Assembly: GCF_019469165.1 (NCBI RefSeq)
Contig: NZ_CP048263.1
Location: 1,984,001-2,048,000, forward strand
Direction of reading: 5' to 3'
Length of the DNA stretch: 64,000 nt
Source of the DNA: Gilliamella sp. ESL0443
Lineage (GTDB): Bacteria > Pseudomonadota > Gammaproteobacteria > Enterobacterales > Orbaceae
Of this stretch, positions 37,879 through 48,817 are shown one piece after another. Numbering within the stretch: position 1 is the first letter of the stretch; each line of letters begins with the position of its first letter. The position numbers were made by a program, and so were the translations under genes. Under the pieces are notes generated by a model, which saw nothing but the letters and a program-made list of their open reading frames with translations, made no database searches and was not told the DNA's origin.

Positions 37879-39154
37879 ATGAAACCAGAAACAATTGTTT
37901 TGCACGCAGGCTATACTCCTGAACCAACCACTCACTCCGTCGCTGTTCCCATATATCAAACGACATCTTATGCTTTTGATGACACACAACATGGTGCCGA
38001 TTTATTCGATTTAAAAGTCGCGGGGAATATTTATACTCGAATAACAAATCCAACAAATGCAGTACTTGAAGCACGTGTTGCTGCTCTTGAAGGTGGTATA
38101 GGCGCTCTTGCGGTAGCATCTGGTATGGCGGCGATTACTTACGCAATACAAGCCATCACATTTGCCGGAGAAAATATTGTTTCAGTGTCTAAACTTTATG
38201 GTGGCACATATAATTTACTTGCTCATACATTGCCTAATTTTGGTATTACAACTAAATTTGCACCACACAATGACCTAAACGCTATCGAAAACCAAATTGA
38301 TGACAAAACTAAAGCCATATACTGTGAAAGTATAGGTAATCCGGCTGGTAACCTTGTTGATTTGACTGCACTTGCTGATATTGCCCATCGGCATGGTATA
38401 CCATTAATTGTTGATAATACAGTTGCCAGCCCTGCCCTGCCGACCATTTGAATTTGGCGCTGATATAGTTGTACATTCATTAACTAAATATATCGGTGGG
38501 CATGGCAATAGTTTAGGTGGAATGATAGTTGATTCTGGTAAATTTCGTTGGAAAGATCATGCCGATAAGTATCCTATGTTAAACCAACCAGACCCTTCTT
38601 ATCATGGCGTTTCTTATACTGAAAGCTTTGGTGATGCAGCTTATATTGCACGTTGTCGAGTAATACCTCTTAGAAATATGGGAGCAGCTTTATCGCCATT
38701 TAATACGTTCTTATTATTGCAAGGCCTTGAAACACTCTCTTTACGTATTGAACGTCACTGCCAAAATACACTTAAAGTTGCCAAGTATTTGGCTTCACAC
38801 CCTCAAGTTGAGTGGGTCAATTATGCAGGGCTTATTGATCATCCAGAACATCATCTAGCCGTAAAACAAATGGATAATGGATTACCTGCCGGGATTTTGT
38901 CTTTTGGTATTAAGGGGGGAAAACAAGCTGGTGCAAAATTTATTGATGCCTTAAAATTGATTATTCGTTTAGTCAATATTGGCGATACGCGTTCATTAGC
39001 TTGTCACCCAGCATCAACTACGCATCGGCAACTCAATGATGACGAATTGCAAAAAGCAGGAGTTAACCAAGAAATGATTCGTTTATCAATTGGTATTGAA
39101 CATATTGATGATATTATTGAAGATTTAGAGCAAGCACTTAACTCTGCTAAATAA
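37879..39154 (+). pseudogene. metY: O-acetylhomoserine sulfhydrylase with a one-base frameshift
   Basis: Cys/Met-metabolism PLP enzyme that makes homocysteine from O-acetylhomoserine and sulfide. The first part (37879-38451) is in one frame up to [10 protein letters not shown] and then hits TGA; the second (in frame from about 38433 to 39154) resumes at [14 protein letters not shown] and runs to the normal C-terminus. The PLP Lys motif HSLTKYIGGHG lies in the second part. The break is in the short CCCTGCCCTGCC stretch at 38430-38441, where one missing base would restore SPALCRPFEFG. Joined length, about 424 residues, is normal for MetY. Either a recent inactivation or a sequencing error, because nothing else is degraded. 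Confidence 0.85.
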
Positions 39155-39167
39155 TAAATTTGATAAT

Positions 39168-39196
39168 ATGAGGGATGAGTATCATCCCTCATTTTA
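39168..39196 (+). terminator. terminator hairpin between metY and adk
   Basis: ATGAGGGATGA (39168-39178) and TCATCCCTCAT (39182-39192) form a perfect 11-bp stem with a 3-nt loop, followed by TTTT on +. It can serve the convergent adk gene too, though the minus-side T-run is poor. Confidence 0.8.
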
Positions 39197-39200
39197 AAAA

Positions 39201-39878
<678 letters not shown>

Positions 39879-40130
39879 CTATTCTGGTAAATAATGAAAT
39901 ATCACTTTACTGCTGGAGATTAAGCCATCAGTGTGACAAATGTAGTTTATAGCACCACAACCTTTAACTATTTGAGCACTTTGCTGACAAATTGGACAGA
40001 TATACTGTTCTAGATAATGTTGCTTGCAATAAGGACAGTCATAATGTTGTGGCGACACAATGTCCATTTTATTATGGCATTTCGGACAAATACCTTCTTG
40101 CCCCTCATCAATACTCTTTTTTGTTGTCAT
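39879..40130 (-). CDS. yfgJ: YfgJ-like zinc-ribbon protein
   Basis: Protein of 83 residues with three Cys-pair units (CPKCHNK, CPYCKQ, CPICQQ) plus GCGAINYICHTDGLIS, matching the E. coli YfgJ zinc-ribbon. It follows der after 3 nt, as yfgJ neighbours der in E. coli. Function unknown. Confidence 0.85.
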   Translation of the reverse strand: MTTKKSIDEGQEGICPKCHNKMDIVSPQHYDCPYCKQHYLEQYICPICQQSAQIVKGCGAINYICHTDGLISSSKVIFHYLPE

Positions 40131-40133
40131 ACG

Positions 40134-41600
40134 TTATTTACGCCCTCGTACATGTTTCATTAAACGACGACGTTTACGTTGTTGGGAAGCCGTCAAACTA
40201 TTTTTTCGACCTTCAAATGGATTTGCGCCTTCTTTAAATTGAATTCGTATTGGTGATCCCATAATTTTTAATGAGCGCCTAAAATAATTCATTAAATAGC
40301 GTTTATAAGAATCAGGTAAATCTTCAACCTGATTACCATGAATAACAACAATTGGTGGGTTGTATCCACCTGCATGAGCATATTTTAATTTTACTCGACG
40401 CCCTTTCACTAATGGTGGCTGATGGTCATCTTGCGCCATTTGCATGATTTTGGTTAATAATGCAGTATTAACACGACGTGTTGCACAATCATATGCTTCT
40501 TGAATCGAGTCAAATAAGTTACCTACACCACTGCCATGAAGTGCAGATATAAAATGTAAACGAGCAAAATCGATAAAATCCAGCCGATCATCTAACGTCG
40601 TTTTTACTTGCTCTTTGATATCTTGTGATAAACCATCCCACTTATTGACTGCAATAACAAGTGAGCGCCCACTATTAATAATGAAACCAAGCAAGGACAA
40701 ATCTTGATCAGATATGCCTTCTCGGGCATCTATTACTAAAATAACAACATTAGCATCTTCTATCGCTTGCAGGGTTTTAATAACAGAGAATTTTTCAACG
40801 GTTTCTGTTACTTTACCTCGTTTACGAACTCCCGCTGTATCTATCAAGATATATTCACGATCATCACGCGTCATGGGGATATAAATACTATCGCGTGTTG
40901 TGCCAGGCATATCATAAACAACAACCCGCTCCTCACCTAAAATTCGATTAGTGAGTGTTGACTTACCTACATTTGGTCTTCCAACAATAGCAACTTTAAT
41001 TGGCTGGTTGATGAGTGAGTCAGCTTCATCTTCAATATCATCATAAGATTCCGGAAGCTCTTCATCTTCTGAATCATTTGATAAGATTTCATGCTGCTCA
41101 TCTTCAAAATGGAAAATAGGATCGAGTACAGTTTCAATTAAAACATTTACACCACGTCCATGACTTGCCGCAATTGGATGAATGTCCCCTAATCCTAAAC
41201 TATAGAAATCAGATATTGCGCTATCTGCATCAATACCATCAATTTTATTAGCAACTAAAAATGTTGCTTTTTCACGAGCTCGAAGATGCTTAGCAATTGC
41301 ATGATCAGCAGGCATCGCACCAGCTCTTGCATCAACTAAAAAAAGGACAATGTCTGCTTCTTCAATTGCTTGTAGGGATTGTTCTGCCATAAAGCTTTCA
41401 ACCCCATCTTCAGTGCCATCAATACCACCAGTATCAATGACGATATATTCATGCCCTTTGATTTCTGCTCGTCCGTATTTACGGTCACGAGTTAATCCCG
41501 GAAAATCAGCGACTAAGGCGTCTCGAGTTCGAGTTAATCGATTGAATAAAGTCGACTTTCCTACATTCGGACGACCAACTAGTGCGACAACAGGTACCAT
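40134..41600 (-). CDS. der: ribosome-biogenesis GTPase Der (EngA)
   Basis: Double-GTPase of 488 residues for 50S subunit assembly. Two G domains: GRPNVGKST at about 8-16 and again at about 212-220, each with a DTxG-type G3 (DTGG, DTAG) and NKxD (NKID, NKWD). An acidic linker (about 170-200) and the KH-like C-terminal domain follow. It lies in the bamB-der-yfgJ order found in E. coli, 18 nt after bamB. Confidence 0.96.
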   Translation of the reverse strand: MVPVVALVGRPNVGKSTLFNRLTRTRDALVADFPGLTRDRKYGRAEIKGHEYIVIDTGGIDGTEDGVESFMAEQSLQAIEEADIVLFLVDARAGAMPADHAIAKHLRAREKATFLVANKIDGIDADSAISDFYSLGLGDIHPIAASHGRGVNVLIETVLDPIFHFEDEQHEILSNDSEDEELPESYDDIEDEADSLINQPIKVAIVGRPNVGKSTLTNRILGEERVVVYDMPGTTRDSIYIPMTRDDREYILIDTAGVRKRGKVTETVEKFSVIKTLQAIEDANVVILVIDAREGISDQDLSLLGFIINSGRSLVIAVNKWDGLSQDIKEQVKTTLDDRLDFIDFARLHFISALHGSGVGNLFDSIQEAYDCATRRVNTALLTKIMQMAQDDHQPPLVKGRRVKLKYAHAGGYNPPIVVIHGNQVEDLPDSYKRYLMNYFRRSLKIMGSPIRIQFKEGANPFEGRKNSLTASQQRKRRRLMKHVRGRK

Positions 41601-41618
41601 ATTTATTCTCTAATTACC

Positions 41619-42791
41619 TTAATTTTTTGTGAATGCGTAAATATCACCATTTTTAGCTTGGACAATAACTTTATTGTCGACAACTAATGGTTTCGAAATC
41701 AATCCACTACTACTAACTTGTGTTTTAGCAACGACTTCACCGTTATCTTTACTTAACCAATATAGATAACCTTCAAAATCACCAAGAACAATATAGTTTT
41801 CATATAAAGCAGGATCGGTTAATTGACGATGTAACAAATCAGCTTGAGTCCAGAGTACTGTACCACCATTTTTGCTGACGGCTTGTACATTATCATCTTG
41901 ATCTACAACAAATAAATGTTGACTATCAACTGCAAAACTATGCGTTGACCCCATCTCTTTACGCCATACAATCTGACCATTACTTAAGTCAAGTGCTACA
42001 ACATTACCATTGTACCCAATTGCATAAGCTAAATTACCTTCGATGACAGGCGTTGAATCAACATCATTTAATTTTGCAATTTCAGTAGATCCACTTGGGT
42101 GTGAAATACGTTGTTGCCAAATTAATTGTCCATCGTTTATATAGTAAGCATTTACATGGCCAGTATCATCTCCAAGTATTGCTGCGCCATGTGCAATTGT
42201 TGGGGTTGAATTACCTCTTAATGAAAGAGGTGGAACTTCAAGCATTACATCCCATACATCCTCACCGGTATTACGATTCAAAGCTTGTAAATTACCACTT
42301 GCGGTATAAACAATGAGTTTATCTTCAGAAGAAATAGGACGAGCAAGTACTTCGCCTTTTACCGGTTTTTCCCAAATAACATTACCATCGTTACGATCCA
42401 AAGCATATACAACAGCACGTTCACTACCTACATATACATATTTATCATCTGCACTTACACCGCCAGAAAATAGCGCCGTTTTACTGCTAAATAATGTACT
42501 TTTTGATAAATTTTTATCCCATATTGTATGACCATTTAATAGATCAATAGCTTTAACTTGTCCGCTTCGGCTAGCAGCATAAATAGCATTATCATAATTA
42601 ATAGGACCTAATAATGAATAAATATGTGTATTGCCTGATGTACTATTTCGCCATACTTCTTTTATTGAAAATTGGTTACTTACTTTCGGCGAAGGTGATA
42701 CTTGTACTATCTCTTCTTCTCCACCAAACAATGAACATCCAGCAAGTGAAAACACAAAAACACTAATAGAAAGACATTTTGTTAACTTCAT
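41619..42791 (-). CDS. bamB: outer-membrane assembly lipoprotein BamB
   Basis: Lipoprotein of the BAM complex, 390 residues (E. coli 392). Signal with lipobox SLAGC (Cys19), then eight PQQ-like beta-propeller repeats (for example GSERAVVYALDRNDGNVIW, written in parts: VYALDRNDG, VKAIDLLNG, VVALDLSNG, LYWLSKDNG). It helps BamA fold outer-membrane proteins such as OmpA and the MipA-like protein in this window. Follows yfgM after 26 nt. Confidence 0.95.
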   Translation of the reverse strand: MKLTKCLSISVFVFSLAGCSLFGGEEEIVQVSPSPKVSNQFSIKEVWRNSTSGNTHIYSLLGPINYDNAIYAASRSGQVKAIDLLNGHTIWDKNLSKSTLFSSKTALFSGGVSADDKYVYVGSERAVVYALDRNDGNVIWEKPVKGEVLARPISSEDKLIVYTASGNLQALNRNTGEDVWDVMLEVPPLSLRGNSTPTIAHGAAILGDDTGHVNAYYINDGQLIWQQRISHPSGSTEIAKLNDVDSTPVIEGNLAYAIGYNGNVVALDLSNGQIVWRKEMGSTHSFAVDSQHLFVVDQDDNVQAVSKNGGTVLWTQADLLHRQLTDPALYENYIVLGDFEGYLYWLSKDNGEVVAKTQVSSSGLISKPLVVDNKVIVQAKNGDIYAFTKN

Positions 42792-42817
42792 TGTATAAAC
42801 CCTTATATCAGGATAAA

Positions 42818-43585
42818 TTAATTATTATTTTCTTGCGCTGCATTTACGTTAGCTTCTGCTTCTTGCTTTGCTTTATCTTTGGCGTCTTGAGCTTCTTGTT
42901 CAGCTTGTTGCTTATCTTTAAGATATTGAGCCTGATTTAACTTCATTTTGATATTTTTATCTAACTGTTCTGTAGGCAATGAAGCTTTGGAATTATTTTC
43001 CCCTGATTGATCAGCTGGAGCAGGAGCTAATGCAACATTATAAGCTGCAACAGCTTCAGCGTAATTATTCAATTTCATATAGGCATCACCACGAATATCA
43101 TTAACTACAGGTACCCAACTTTTTTCAGTTACCTTATTTAAGGTCGCTAAAACATCTTGATAACGTTCAAGTTGATATTGTATTCTTGCAATACGAATAT
43201 AACTGATTGATTTAATAACTTCTGAATCAGTCTTACTTAATGAATCAGTGAGTAACTTTTCAGCTTTTGGATAATCTTTCAATTCTTCAACATAAAATTT
43301 AGCTGCTTTTAAATTAGCAAAAACACTATAAATAGTATTATCACTCTCTGCGAAAGAGACTAATTCATTTACTGAATCTGGTTTATTTTTATCTAAATTA
43401 GCTATTAATTGTTCATACCGTTCGGAAGATTCAATCGTTTTTTCTAATTTGTAAGATTGCCAGTAACGCCAGCCATAAAAAGCTAGTAATCCAATTACTA
43501 TAACTGCAACAATGATTTTCCACGTTTTAGCAAGAAATTCTTTTATCTCTGAAACTTGTTCTTCGCCAGATAATTGATAACTCAC
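42818..43585 (-). CDS. yfgM: YfgM-like ancillary SecYEG translocon protein
   Basis: Inner-membrane protein of 255 residues: short cytoplasmic N-terminus, one transmembrane helix (about 24-44, IIVAVIVIGLLAFYGWRYW) and a periplasmic TPR-like domain. GTG start at 43585 behind AGGAGAAGAAC. It matches YfgM (206 residues) but has an extra Lys/Gln/Glu/Ala-rich tail of about 50 residues. YfgM connects SecYEG with periplasmic chaperones. Lies between hisS (23-nt gap) and bamB, as in E. coli. Confidence 0.85.
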   Translation of the reverse strand: MSYQLSGEEQVSEIKEFLAKTWKIIVAVIVIGLLAFYGWRYWQSYKLEKTIESSERYEQLIANLDKNKPDSVNELVSFAESDNTIYSVFANLKAAKFYVEELKDYPKAEKLLTDSLSKTDSEVIKSISYIRIARIQYQLERYQDVLATLNKVTEKSWVPVVNDIRGDAYMKLNNYAEAVAAYNVALAPAPADQSGENNSKASLPTEQLDKNIKMKLNQAQYLKDKQQAEQEAQDAKDKAKQEAEANVNAAQENNN

Positions 43586-43608
43586 GTTCTTCTCCTATTT
43601 TCCTTAAC

Positions 43609-44886
43609 TTACAATATTGCCAAACACGTTTGAACAATCTCTTTTTGTGCAACTTCAACTTGTTCACCTGTTTGTAAATTTTTAATTGTTACTGTTTGAT
43701 TGGCTATTTCATTCTCACCAATGATTACAGCTATTTTAGCACCTAATTTGTCAGCTTTGGCAAATTGTTTCTTAAAATTACTACTACCATAATTTGTAAC
43801 AATTCTTCTATCAGGTAAACCATCACGTAATATTTCCGCCGTTCTTTGTGCAGCAGATATTGTTTGCTCATCACCAGAAGATATCATATAAATATCAATC
43901 GAGTTGTCACGATTTAAAGAAGGGTTAACCGCTTGTACAAGCAATACTAAACGCTCAACGCCCATGGCAAAACCTACAGCTGGGGTTGGTTGTCCACCAA
44001 GCTGACTAACAAGCCCATCATAGCGTCCTCCACCACACACGGTACCTTGAGCACCTAAACTGGTAGTAACCCATTCAAAAACAGTTCGATTATAATAATC
44101 TAAACCACGAACTAATCTTTGATTAATATTATATTTTATTCCTGCGTTGTCCAATAAATGACATAACCCATTAAAATGATTTTTAGATTCTTCATCTAAA
44201 TAATCAAATAATTTTGGCGCCTGATTAAGCAATTCTTGTACAACAGGGTTTTTTGAATCTAACACACGTAATGGATTAGTATACATTCTACGTAAACAGT
44301 CTTCATCTAATTTATCTTTATGTTGTTCTAAGAAGCTAACTAACGCGTTACGGTAATTGGATCTAGCTTCAACTGAGCCAATTGAATTAAGTTCAAGTGT
44401 AGTATGCTTTTCAATACCAAGAGCTTTCCAAAAACGAGCGGTTAATAATATAAGCTCTGCATCAATATTCGGTCCTTCAAGGCCAAATACTTCAACACCA
44501 AATTGGTGAAATTGGCGATAACGCCCTTTTTGAGGTTTTTCATAACGAAATGCAGGCCCTAAATACCATAAGCGCTGCTCTTGATTATAAAACAGACCAT
44601 GTTCAATTCCTGCACGAACACAACCTGCTGTAATTTCTGGGCGAAGAGTAAGACTTTCATCATTACGATCGTTGAAAGTATACATCTCTTTTTCAACGAT
44701 ATCTGTCACTTCACCAACTGCTCGTTTAAATAATCCAGTATCTTCAACAATTGGGGTTCTAATTTCATTATAACCGTAACTGTTTAGCACACCTTTGACA
44801 ATTTTTTCAATTTGTTGCCATGTTGCACTATCACTTGGGAGTAAATCATTCATTCCCCGTATTGATTGGATTTTTTTTTCTGTCAT
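43609..44886 (-). CDS. hisS: histidyl-tRNA synthetase
   Basis: Class II synthetase of 425 residues (E. coli 424). Motif 1 near the start, motif 2 [20 protein letters not shown], and the His-binding [15 protein letters not shown] and motif 3 GFAMGVERL are clear. The C-terminal anticodon domain (about 330-425) follows. It lies 24 nt after ispG, as in enterics. Confidence 0.96.
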   Translation of the reverse strand: MTEKKIQSIRGMNDLLPSDSATWQQIEKIVKGVLNSYGYNEIRTPIVEDTGLFKRAVGEVTDIVEKEMYTFNDRNDESLTLRPEITAGCVRAGIEHGLFYNQEQRLWYLGPAFRYEKPQKGRYRQFHQFGVEVFGLEGPNIDAELILLTARFWKALGIEKHTTLELNSIGSVEARSNYRNALVSFLEQHKDKLDEDCLRRMYTNPLRVLDSKNPVVQELLNQAPKLFDYLDEESKNHFNGLCHLLDNAGIKYNINQRLVRGLDYYNRTVFEWVTTSLGAQGTVCGGGRYDGLVSQLGGQPTPAVGFAMGVERLVLLVQAVNPSLNRDNSIDIYMISSGDEQTISAAQRTAEILRDGLPDRRIVTNYGSSNFKKQFAKADKLGAKIAVIIGENEIANQTVTIKNLQTGEQVEVAQKEIVQTCLAIL

Positions 44887-44910
44887 ATTTTTATTCGCTA
44901 TCTAATAAGA

Positions 44911-46020
44911 TTATAGTTCAGTGGTTGCTATTCTATTTTTCAAAATTAAGGCTTTAGCCCGTATTTTAGCTTCCAACTCATCTATCATTTTTTCATTATC
45001 TATACGCCCTATGCGCACACCATCTTCATAAAAACCGCTTTTATTGTGCCCACCAGCAACACCCATTGTGGAAGCTAATGCTTCACCTGGACCATTAACA
45101 ACACAGCCAATAATAGAGACATCCATCGGTGTTATAATATCTTCAAGTCGTTGCTCTAGCGTATTAACGGTACTAATTACGTCAAATTCTTGTCTTGAAC
45201 AAGTTGGACAAGCAATGAAATTAATCCCTCTAGATCGGATACGTAAAGATTTCAAAATATCAAATCCAACTTTGACTTCTTCCGTCGGATCGGCAGCTAG
45301 TGAAACTCTTAATGTATCGCCTATACCTTCAGATAGCAATAAACCGAGCCCAATTGCTGATTTTACAGCACCCGTACGAATACCTCCGGCTTCAGTTATA
45401 CCTAGATGTAAAGGCTGCTTAATTTGTTTTGCTAATAATCGATACGAATCAACTGCGGTAAAAACATCTGACGCCTTAACACTTACCTTAAATTGCTCAA
45501 AATCAAGCCTATCAAGAATATCTACATGGCGCATCGCAGACTCAACTATCGCTTCTGGTGTTGGTTCACCATACTTTTCTTGGATATCTTTTTCTAGCGA
45601 ACCTGAATTAACACCAATACGTATTGGAATATTTTTATCTTTAGCACAATCAACTACTGAACGAATTCTCGATTCATTACCAATATTACCAGGATTAATC
45701 CTTAAACAATTAACACCATATTCAGCAACTTTTAAAGCTATTCGATAATCAAAGTGAATATCGGCAATCAAGGGAACTCTTACTTGTTGCTTAATAAATT
45801 TAAATGCTTCAGCAGCTTCCATCGTTGGAATAGAAACGCGCACAATATCAACACCAACACGCTCAAGCGTTTGGATTTGAGCTACTGTTTTCTCTACATC
45901 TGTTGTTCGTGTATTGGTCATGGATTGGACAGCAATCGGAGCTCCGCCTCCAATTGGCACATCACCGACATAAATTCGGGTAGATTCTCTCCTAACAATT
46001 GGTGATTCTTGATGACTCAT
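44911..46020 (-). CDS. ispG: 4-hydroxy-3-methylbut-2-en-1-yl diphosphate synthase IspG
   Basis: Iron-sulfur enzyme of the MEP isoprenoid pathway. From the ATG at 46020 (SD AGG 6 nt upstream) it is 369 residues (E. coli 372). The TIM barrel starts with [19 protein letters not shown] and the [4Fe-4S] Cys are in [10 protein letters not shown] and [13 protein letters not shown] 15 nt earlier is possible but lacks a ribosome site. Lies between rodZ and hisS. Confidence 0.95.
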   Translation of the reverse strand: MSHQESPIVRRESTRIYVGDVPIGGGAPIAVQSMTNTRTTDVEKTVAQIQTLERVGVDIVRVSIPTMEAAEAFKFIKQQVRVPLIADIHFDYRIALKVAEYGVNCLRINPGNIGNESRIRSVVDCAKDKNIPIRIGVNSGSLEKDIQEKYGEPTPEAIVESAMRHVDILDRLDFEQFKVSVKASDVFTAVDSYRLLAKQIKQPLHLGITEAGGIRTGAVKSAIGLGLLLSEGIGDTLRVSLAADPTEEVKVGFDILKSLRIRSRGINFIACPTCSRQEFDVISTVNTLEQRLEDIITPMDVSIIGCVVNGPGEALASTMGVAGGHNKSGFYEDGVRIGRIDNEKMIDELEAKIRAKALILKNRIATTEL

Positions 46021-46106
46021 AAGATGCCTAATCACATTACAAAATAACTAGGTCGCGATCTTAACAAGATTTGGGGCAAATGTCTGTATGTGAATTCGAA
46101 AATTTG

Positions 46107-46550
46107 CTAACTGTTAACGCGATCAGAGGCTCCAGGAGAAATATAATGGCTAACTTCAACATAATTATTTTTGTTTTGGCAGGTAGCGTAATATAATCCA
46201 ACACCTAATAACAAAATAAAAATGGATAAAGTAATGAAGATAATCTTTTTACTATGATTTTTTTTATTATCTATTGATTCAAGTTTGAAAGGTTTTTTTA
46301 CTGAATATTGCTTTGCTAATGCCTCAAGATAAGGTTGATATTCTTCACTAGGTAAACCAACAATTTTTGCATAGTTTTGAATATAGCTTTTAACAAGAAC
46401 ATAAGGGGCATGAACTAACTGATTATTTTCTATTTCTGAAATAACTTGAGTTCTAACATGAAGTTGAGCAGAGATATCTTTTTGGGTTAAGCCCATGTTA
46501 TCCCTTAAATCGGAAAGAATCTTACCCAAAGTAATATTGTTTTCCATCAT
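46107..46550 (-). CDS. rodZ: truncated RodZ-like cell-shape protein
   Basis: Protein of 147 residues: N-terminal HTH (about 10-75; LRDNMGLTQKDISAQLHVRT) that in RodZ binds MreB, a basic juxtamembrane segment, and one transmembrane helix (about 103-122). The periplasmic tail is only about 25 residues, whereas E. coli RodZ (337) carries a beta-domain of about 200. The next gene, ispG, starts 86 nt later, so the periplasmic domain is absent rather than displaced by a frameshift. Gene order rodZ-ispG supports the name. The MreB link should remain; the periplasmic part is dispensable in E. coli in some assays. Confidence 0.75.
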   Translation of the reverse strand: MMENNITLGKILSDLRDNMGLTQKDISAQLHVRTQVISEIENNQLVHAPYVLVKSYIQNYAKIVGLPSEEYQPYLEALAKQYSVKKPFKLESIDNKKNHSKKIIFITLSIFILLLGVGLYYATCQNKNNYVEVSHYISPGASDRVNS

Positions 46551-46633
46551 TCTCTCTTATTTCGCCTTCCATTAGTTTACATTTTTTTAACTTATTCTTA
46601 CATAATTTTATATATTTTTACATACTTTAGAAA

Positions 46634-47500
46634 TTAATCAATTTTTTTTGCATTAAACCATTGTTTCGGTGTTTCAATTTCATTTTGTGCAGCGACTAAT
46701 TGCAATTCATATTCATTTTGTTTTAATGTTTCAAGCATAACATCATAAACTGCGGAGGTAGTATGTTCGAAAGCTTCGACCATTGATTTACCAAGCATTA
46801 TATTTGCTAAAAATAGTCCACTAGTCACATCCCCAACACCAACTGGTTGCTTATCCCCAAAATCAACTAAGGGACGATCGATATGCCAAGCTTCATCCAT
46901 AGTTACAAGCAACATTTCAAAACGATCTTTTTGATAACCTGCTCGACTTAAGTGTTTAACTAATAAAACTTTAGGCCCTTTTTGACAAATTGAGCGACAG
47001 GCTAAAATTGCTTCATTAACATTATTGATTGGTTGTTTACCGTTAAGTTCCTCAAGCTCTAAGATATTTGGAGCCATCATATCTGCAATAGGCAAAGCGG
47101 TATTACATAAAAATTCGGATACACCTGGCGCAACAAAACAACCTTTTTCAGGATGTCCCATTACCGGATCACAAAGATAAATTGCTTCAGGATTTACTGC
47201 TTTTATTTTTTTAACTATGTCGATGATTGCATTACCTTGCTCTGGTGATCCCATATATCCACTTAATACAGCATTACATCGGTCTAATTCCCCAATGGAA
47301 TTAATTCCTTCAGCAATATCTACCAAATGAGATGCTGACATTACCGATCCTGTCCATTGACGATATTGGGTATGATTTGAAAATTGAACCGTATTTAAAG
47401 GCCAAACATTCACACCCAAACGACGCATTGGAAATACAGCTGCACTATTCCCTGCATGACCAAATACAACATGAGACTGAATCGATAAAATATTTTTCAT
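46634..47500 (-). CDS. pdxY: pyridoxal kinase PdxY
   Basis: Ribokinase-fold PLP salvage kinase. From the ATG at 47500 (SD GGAG 8 nt upstream) it is 288 residues (E. coli 287). Typical segments: [28 protein letters not shown] and [12 protein letters not shown] with the catalytic Asp. It starts 4 nt after tyrS, the same order as E. coli tyrS-pdxY. Confidence 0.93.
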   Translation of the reverse strand: MKNILSIQSHVVFGHAGNSAAVFPMRRLGVNVWPLNTVQFSNHTQYRQWTGSVMSASHLVDIAEGINSIGELDRCNAVLSGYMGSPEQGNAIIDIVKKIKAVNPEAIYLCDPVMGHPEKGCFVAPGVSEFLCNTALPIADMMAPNILELEELNGKQPINNVNEAILACRSICQKGPKVLLVKHLSRAGYQKDRFEMLLVTMDEAWHIDRPLVDFGDKQPVGVGDVTSGLFLANIMLGKSMVEAFEHTTSAVYDVMLETLKQNEYELQLVAAQNEIETPKQWFNAKKID

Positions 47501-47504
47501 GAAA

Positions 47505-48776
47505 TCATCTCCAAATGAGTAAGCAATAGTATTTTTTACCTCGACGTAATAATGTATAACGATTAAAGAGTTTATCGCTACTTGAAAAACGATAATCTGT
47601 TGTGGAGTTACGTTCACCATTAACAGAAATAGCATTTGATTCAATCATTGTTCTTGCCTGACCTCTTGAAGGTGCAAAATCTGCATTAACGATTGCTTGT
47701 TGCAAATCTAGCTCTTCTTCAACAGCCAATGTAGGCATACCATCTTGAGCTAACTGCTCAAAATCAGCTTCAGATAAGTCTGTTAACTTACCAGAAAATA
47801 AACTTTCAGTGATACGTTTCGCTGCGGTTAAGCCGTCTTCGCCATGAACTAAACGAGTAACTTGCTCAGCAAGTACATATTGAGCTCTAGGGGCTAAACC
47901 ACTATTCTTATCTTCTTCCTCCAATGTATCAATTTCTTCCAATGGCATGAATGTAAAGAACTTAAGGAAACGATAAACATCGGCATCAGCAGTATTAATC
48001 CAAAATTGATAAAATTTATACGGACTGGTTTTTTTAGGATCTAACCATACTGCACCGCTTTCAGTTTTACCAAATTTGGTTCCATCCGATTTAGTAATTA
48101 ATGGTACGGTCAAACCATAAACTTGTTTTTGATGTAAACGGCGAGTTAAATCGATACCTGCAGTAATATTACCCCATTGATCAGAACCACCTATCTGTAA
48201 CACGACATTATGTGCTTTGTTTAGGCTTGCAAAATCATAAGATTGTAACAAGCTATAAGAAAACTCAGTAAATGAAATGCCTGACTCATCGCGGTCAATA
48301 CGTTGCTTAACAGATTCTTTATTAATCATTGAATTGACGGAAAAATATTTACCAATGTCCCGTAAAAAAGATAAAACATTCATGCCACCAAACCAATCAT
48401 AGTTATTGGCAACAATAGCTGCATTATCACCACATTCAAAATCCAAAAACGGCGATACTTGCTGTTTGATTTTCTCACTCCATTCAATAACAGTATCTTC
48501 AGTGTTAAGCTTACGTTCAACGGCTTTAAAGCTTGGATCCCCAATTAGTCCAGTTGCACCACCAACTAATGCAATTGGTTTATGACCAGCCAATTGAAAA
48601 CGTTTTAAACAAAGTAATGGAACTAAATGACCAAGATGCAAACTGTCAGCTGTTGGATCAAAACCACAATATAGCGCAATAGGATTTTTTTCGATTAATT
48701 CCATTAGCGCGTTTTCATCAGTAAGTTGAGCAATAAGCCCACGCTCTTGCAGTTGTTTGATCACATTTTTTGTCAT
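47505..48776 (-). CDS. tyrS: tyrosyl-tRNA synthetase
   Basis: Class I synthetase of 423 residues (E. coli 424). HIGH-type motif HLGHLVPL (about 45-52), KMSKS-type KFGKT, and a C-terminal S4-like RNA-binding domain ([13 protein letters not shown]). The C-terminus [14 protein letters not shown] resembles E. coli TyrS. Upstream of pdxY. Confidence 0.96.
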   Translation of the reverse strand: MTKNVIKQLQERGLIAQLTDENALMELIEKNPIALYCGFDPTADSLHLGHLVPLLCLKRFQLAGHKPIALVGGATGLIGDPSFKAVERKLNTEDTVIEWSEKIKQQVSPFLDFECGDNAAIVANNYDWFGGMNVLSFLRDIGKYFSVNSMINKESVKQRIDRDESGISFTEFSYSLLQSYDFASLNKAHNVVLQIGGSDQWGNITAGIDLTRRLHQKQVYGLTVPLITKSDGTKFGKTESGAVWLDPKKTSPYKFYQFWINTADADVYRFLKFFTFMPLEEIDTLEEEDKNSGLAPRAQYVLAEQVTRLVHGEDGLTAAKRITESLFSGKLTDLSEADFEQLAQDGMPTLAVEEELDLQQAIVNADFAPSRGQARTMIESNAISVNGERNSTTDYRFSSSDKLFNRYTLLRRGKKYYCLLIWR

Positions 48777-48817
48777 GATATTTTACCTATTAACGTTTCT
48801 ATTCTATTTAATTACAT

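Noticed and set aside
38425-38451. Programmed frameshift in metY
   Set aside because: No slippery heptamer is evident and the family has no such precedent; a plain indel or sequence error is simpler.
45044-45748. Open frame of 234 codons antisense to ispG
   Set aside because: Fully within ispG; Ser/Thr/Ile-rich composition and no start signal. A shadow.
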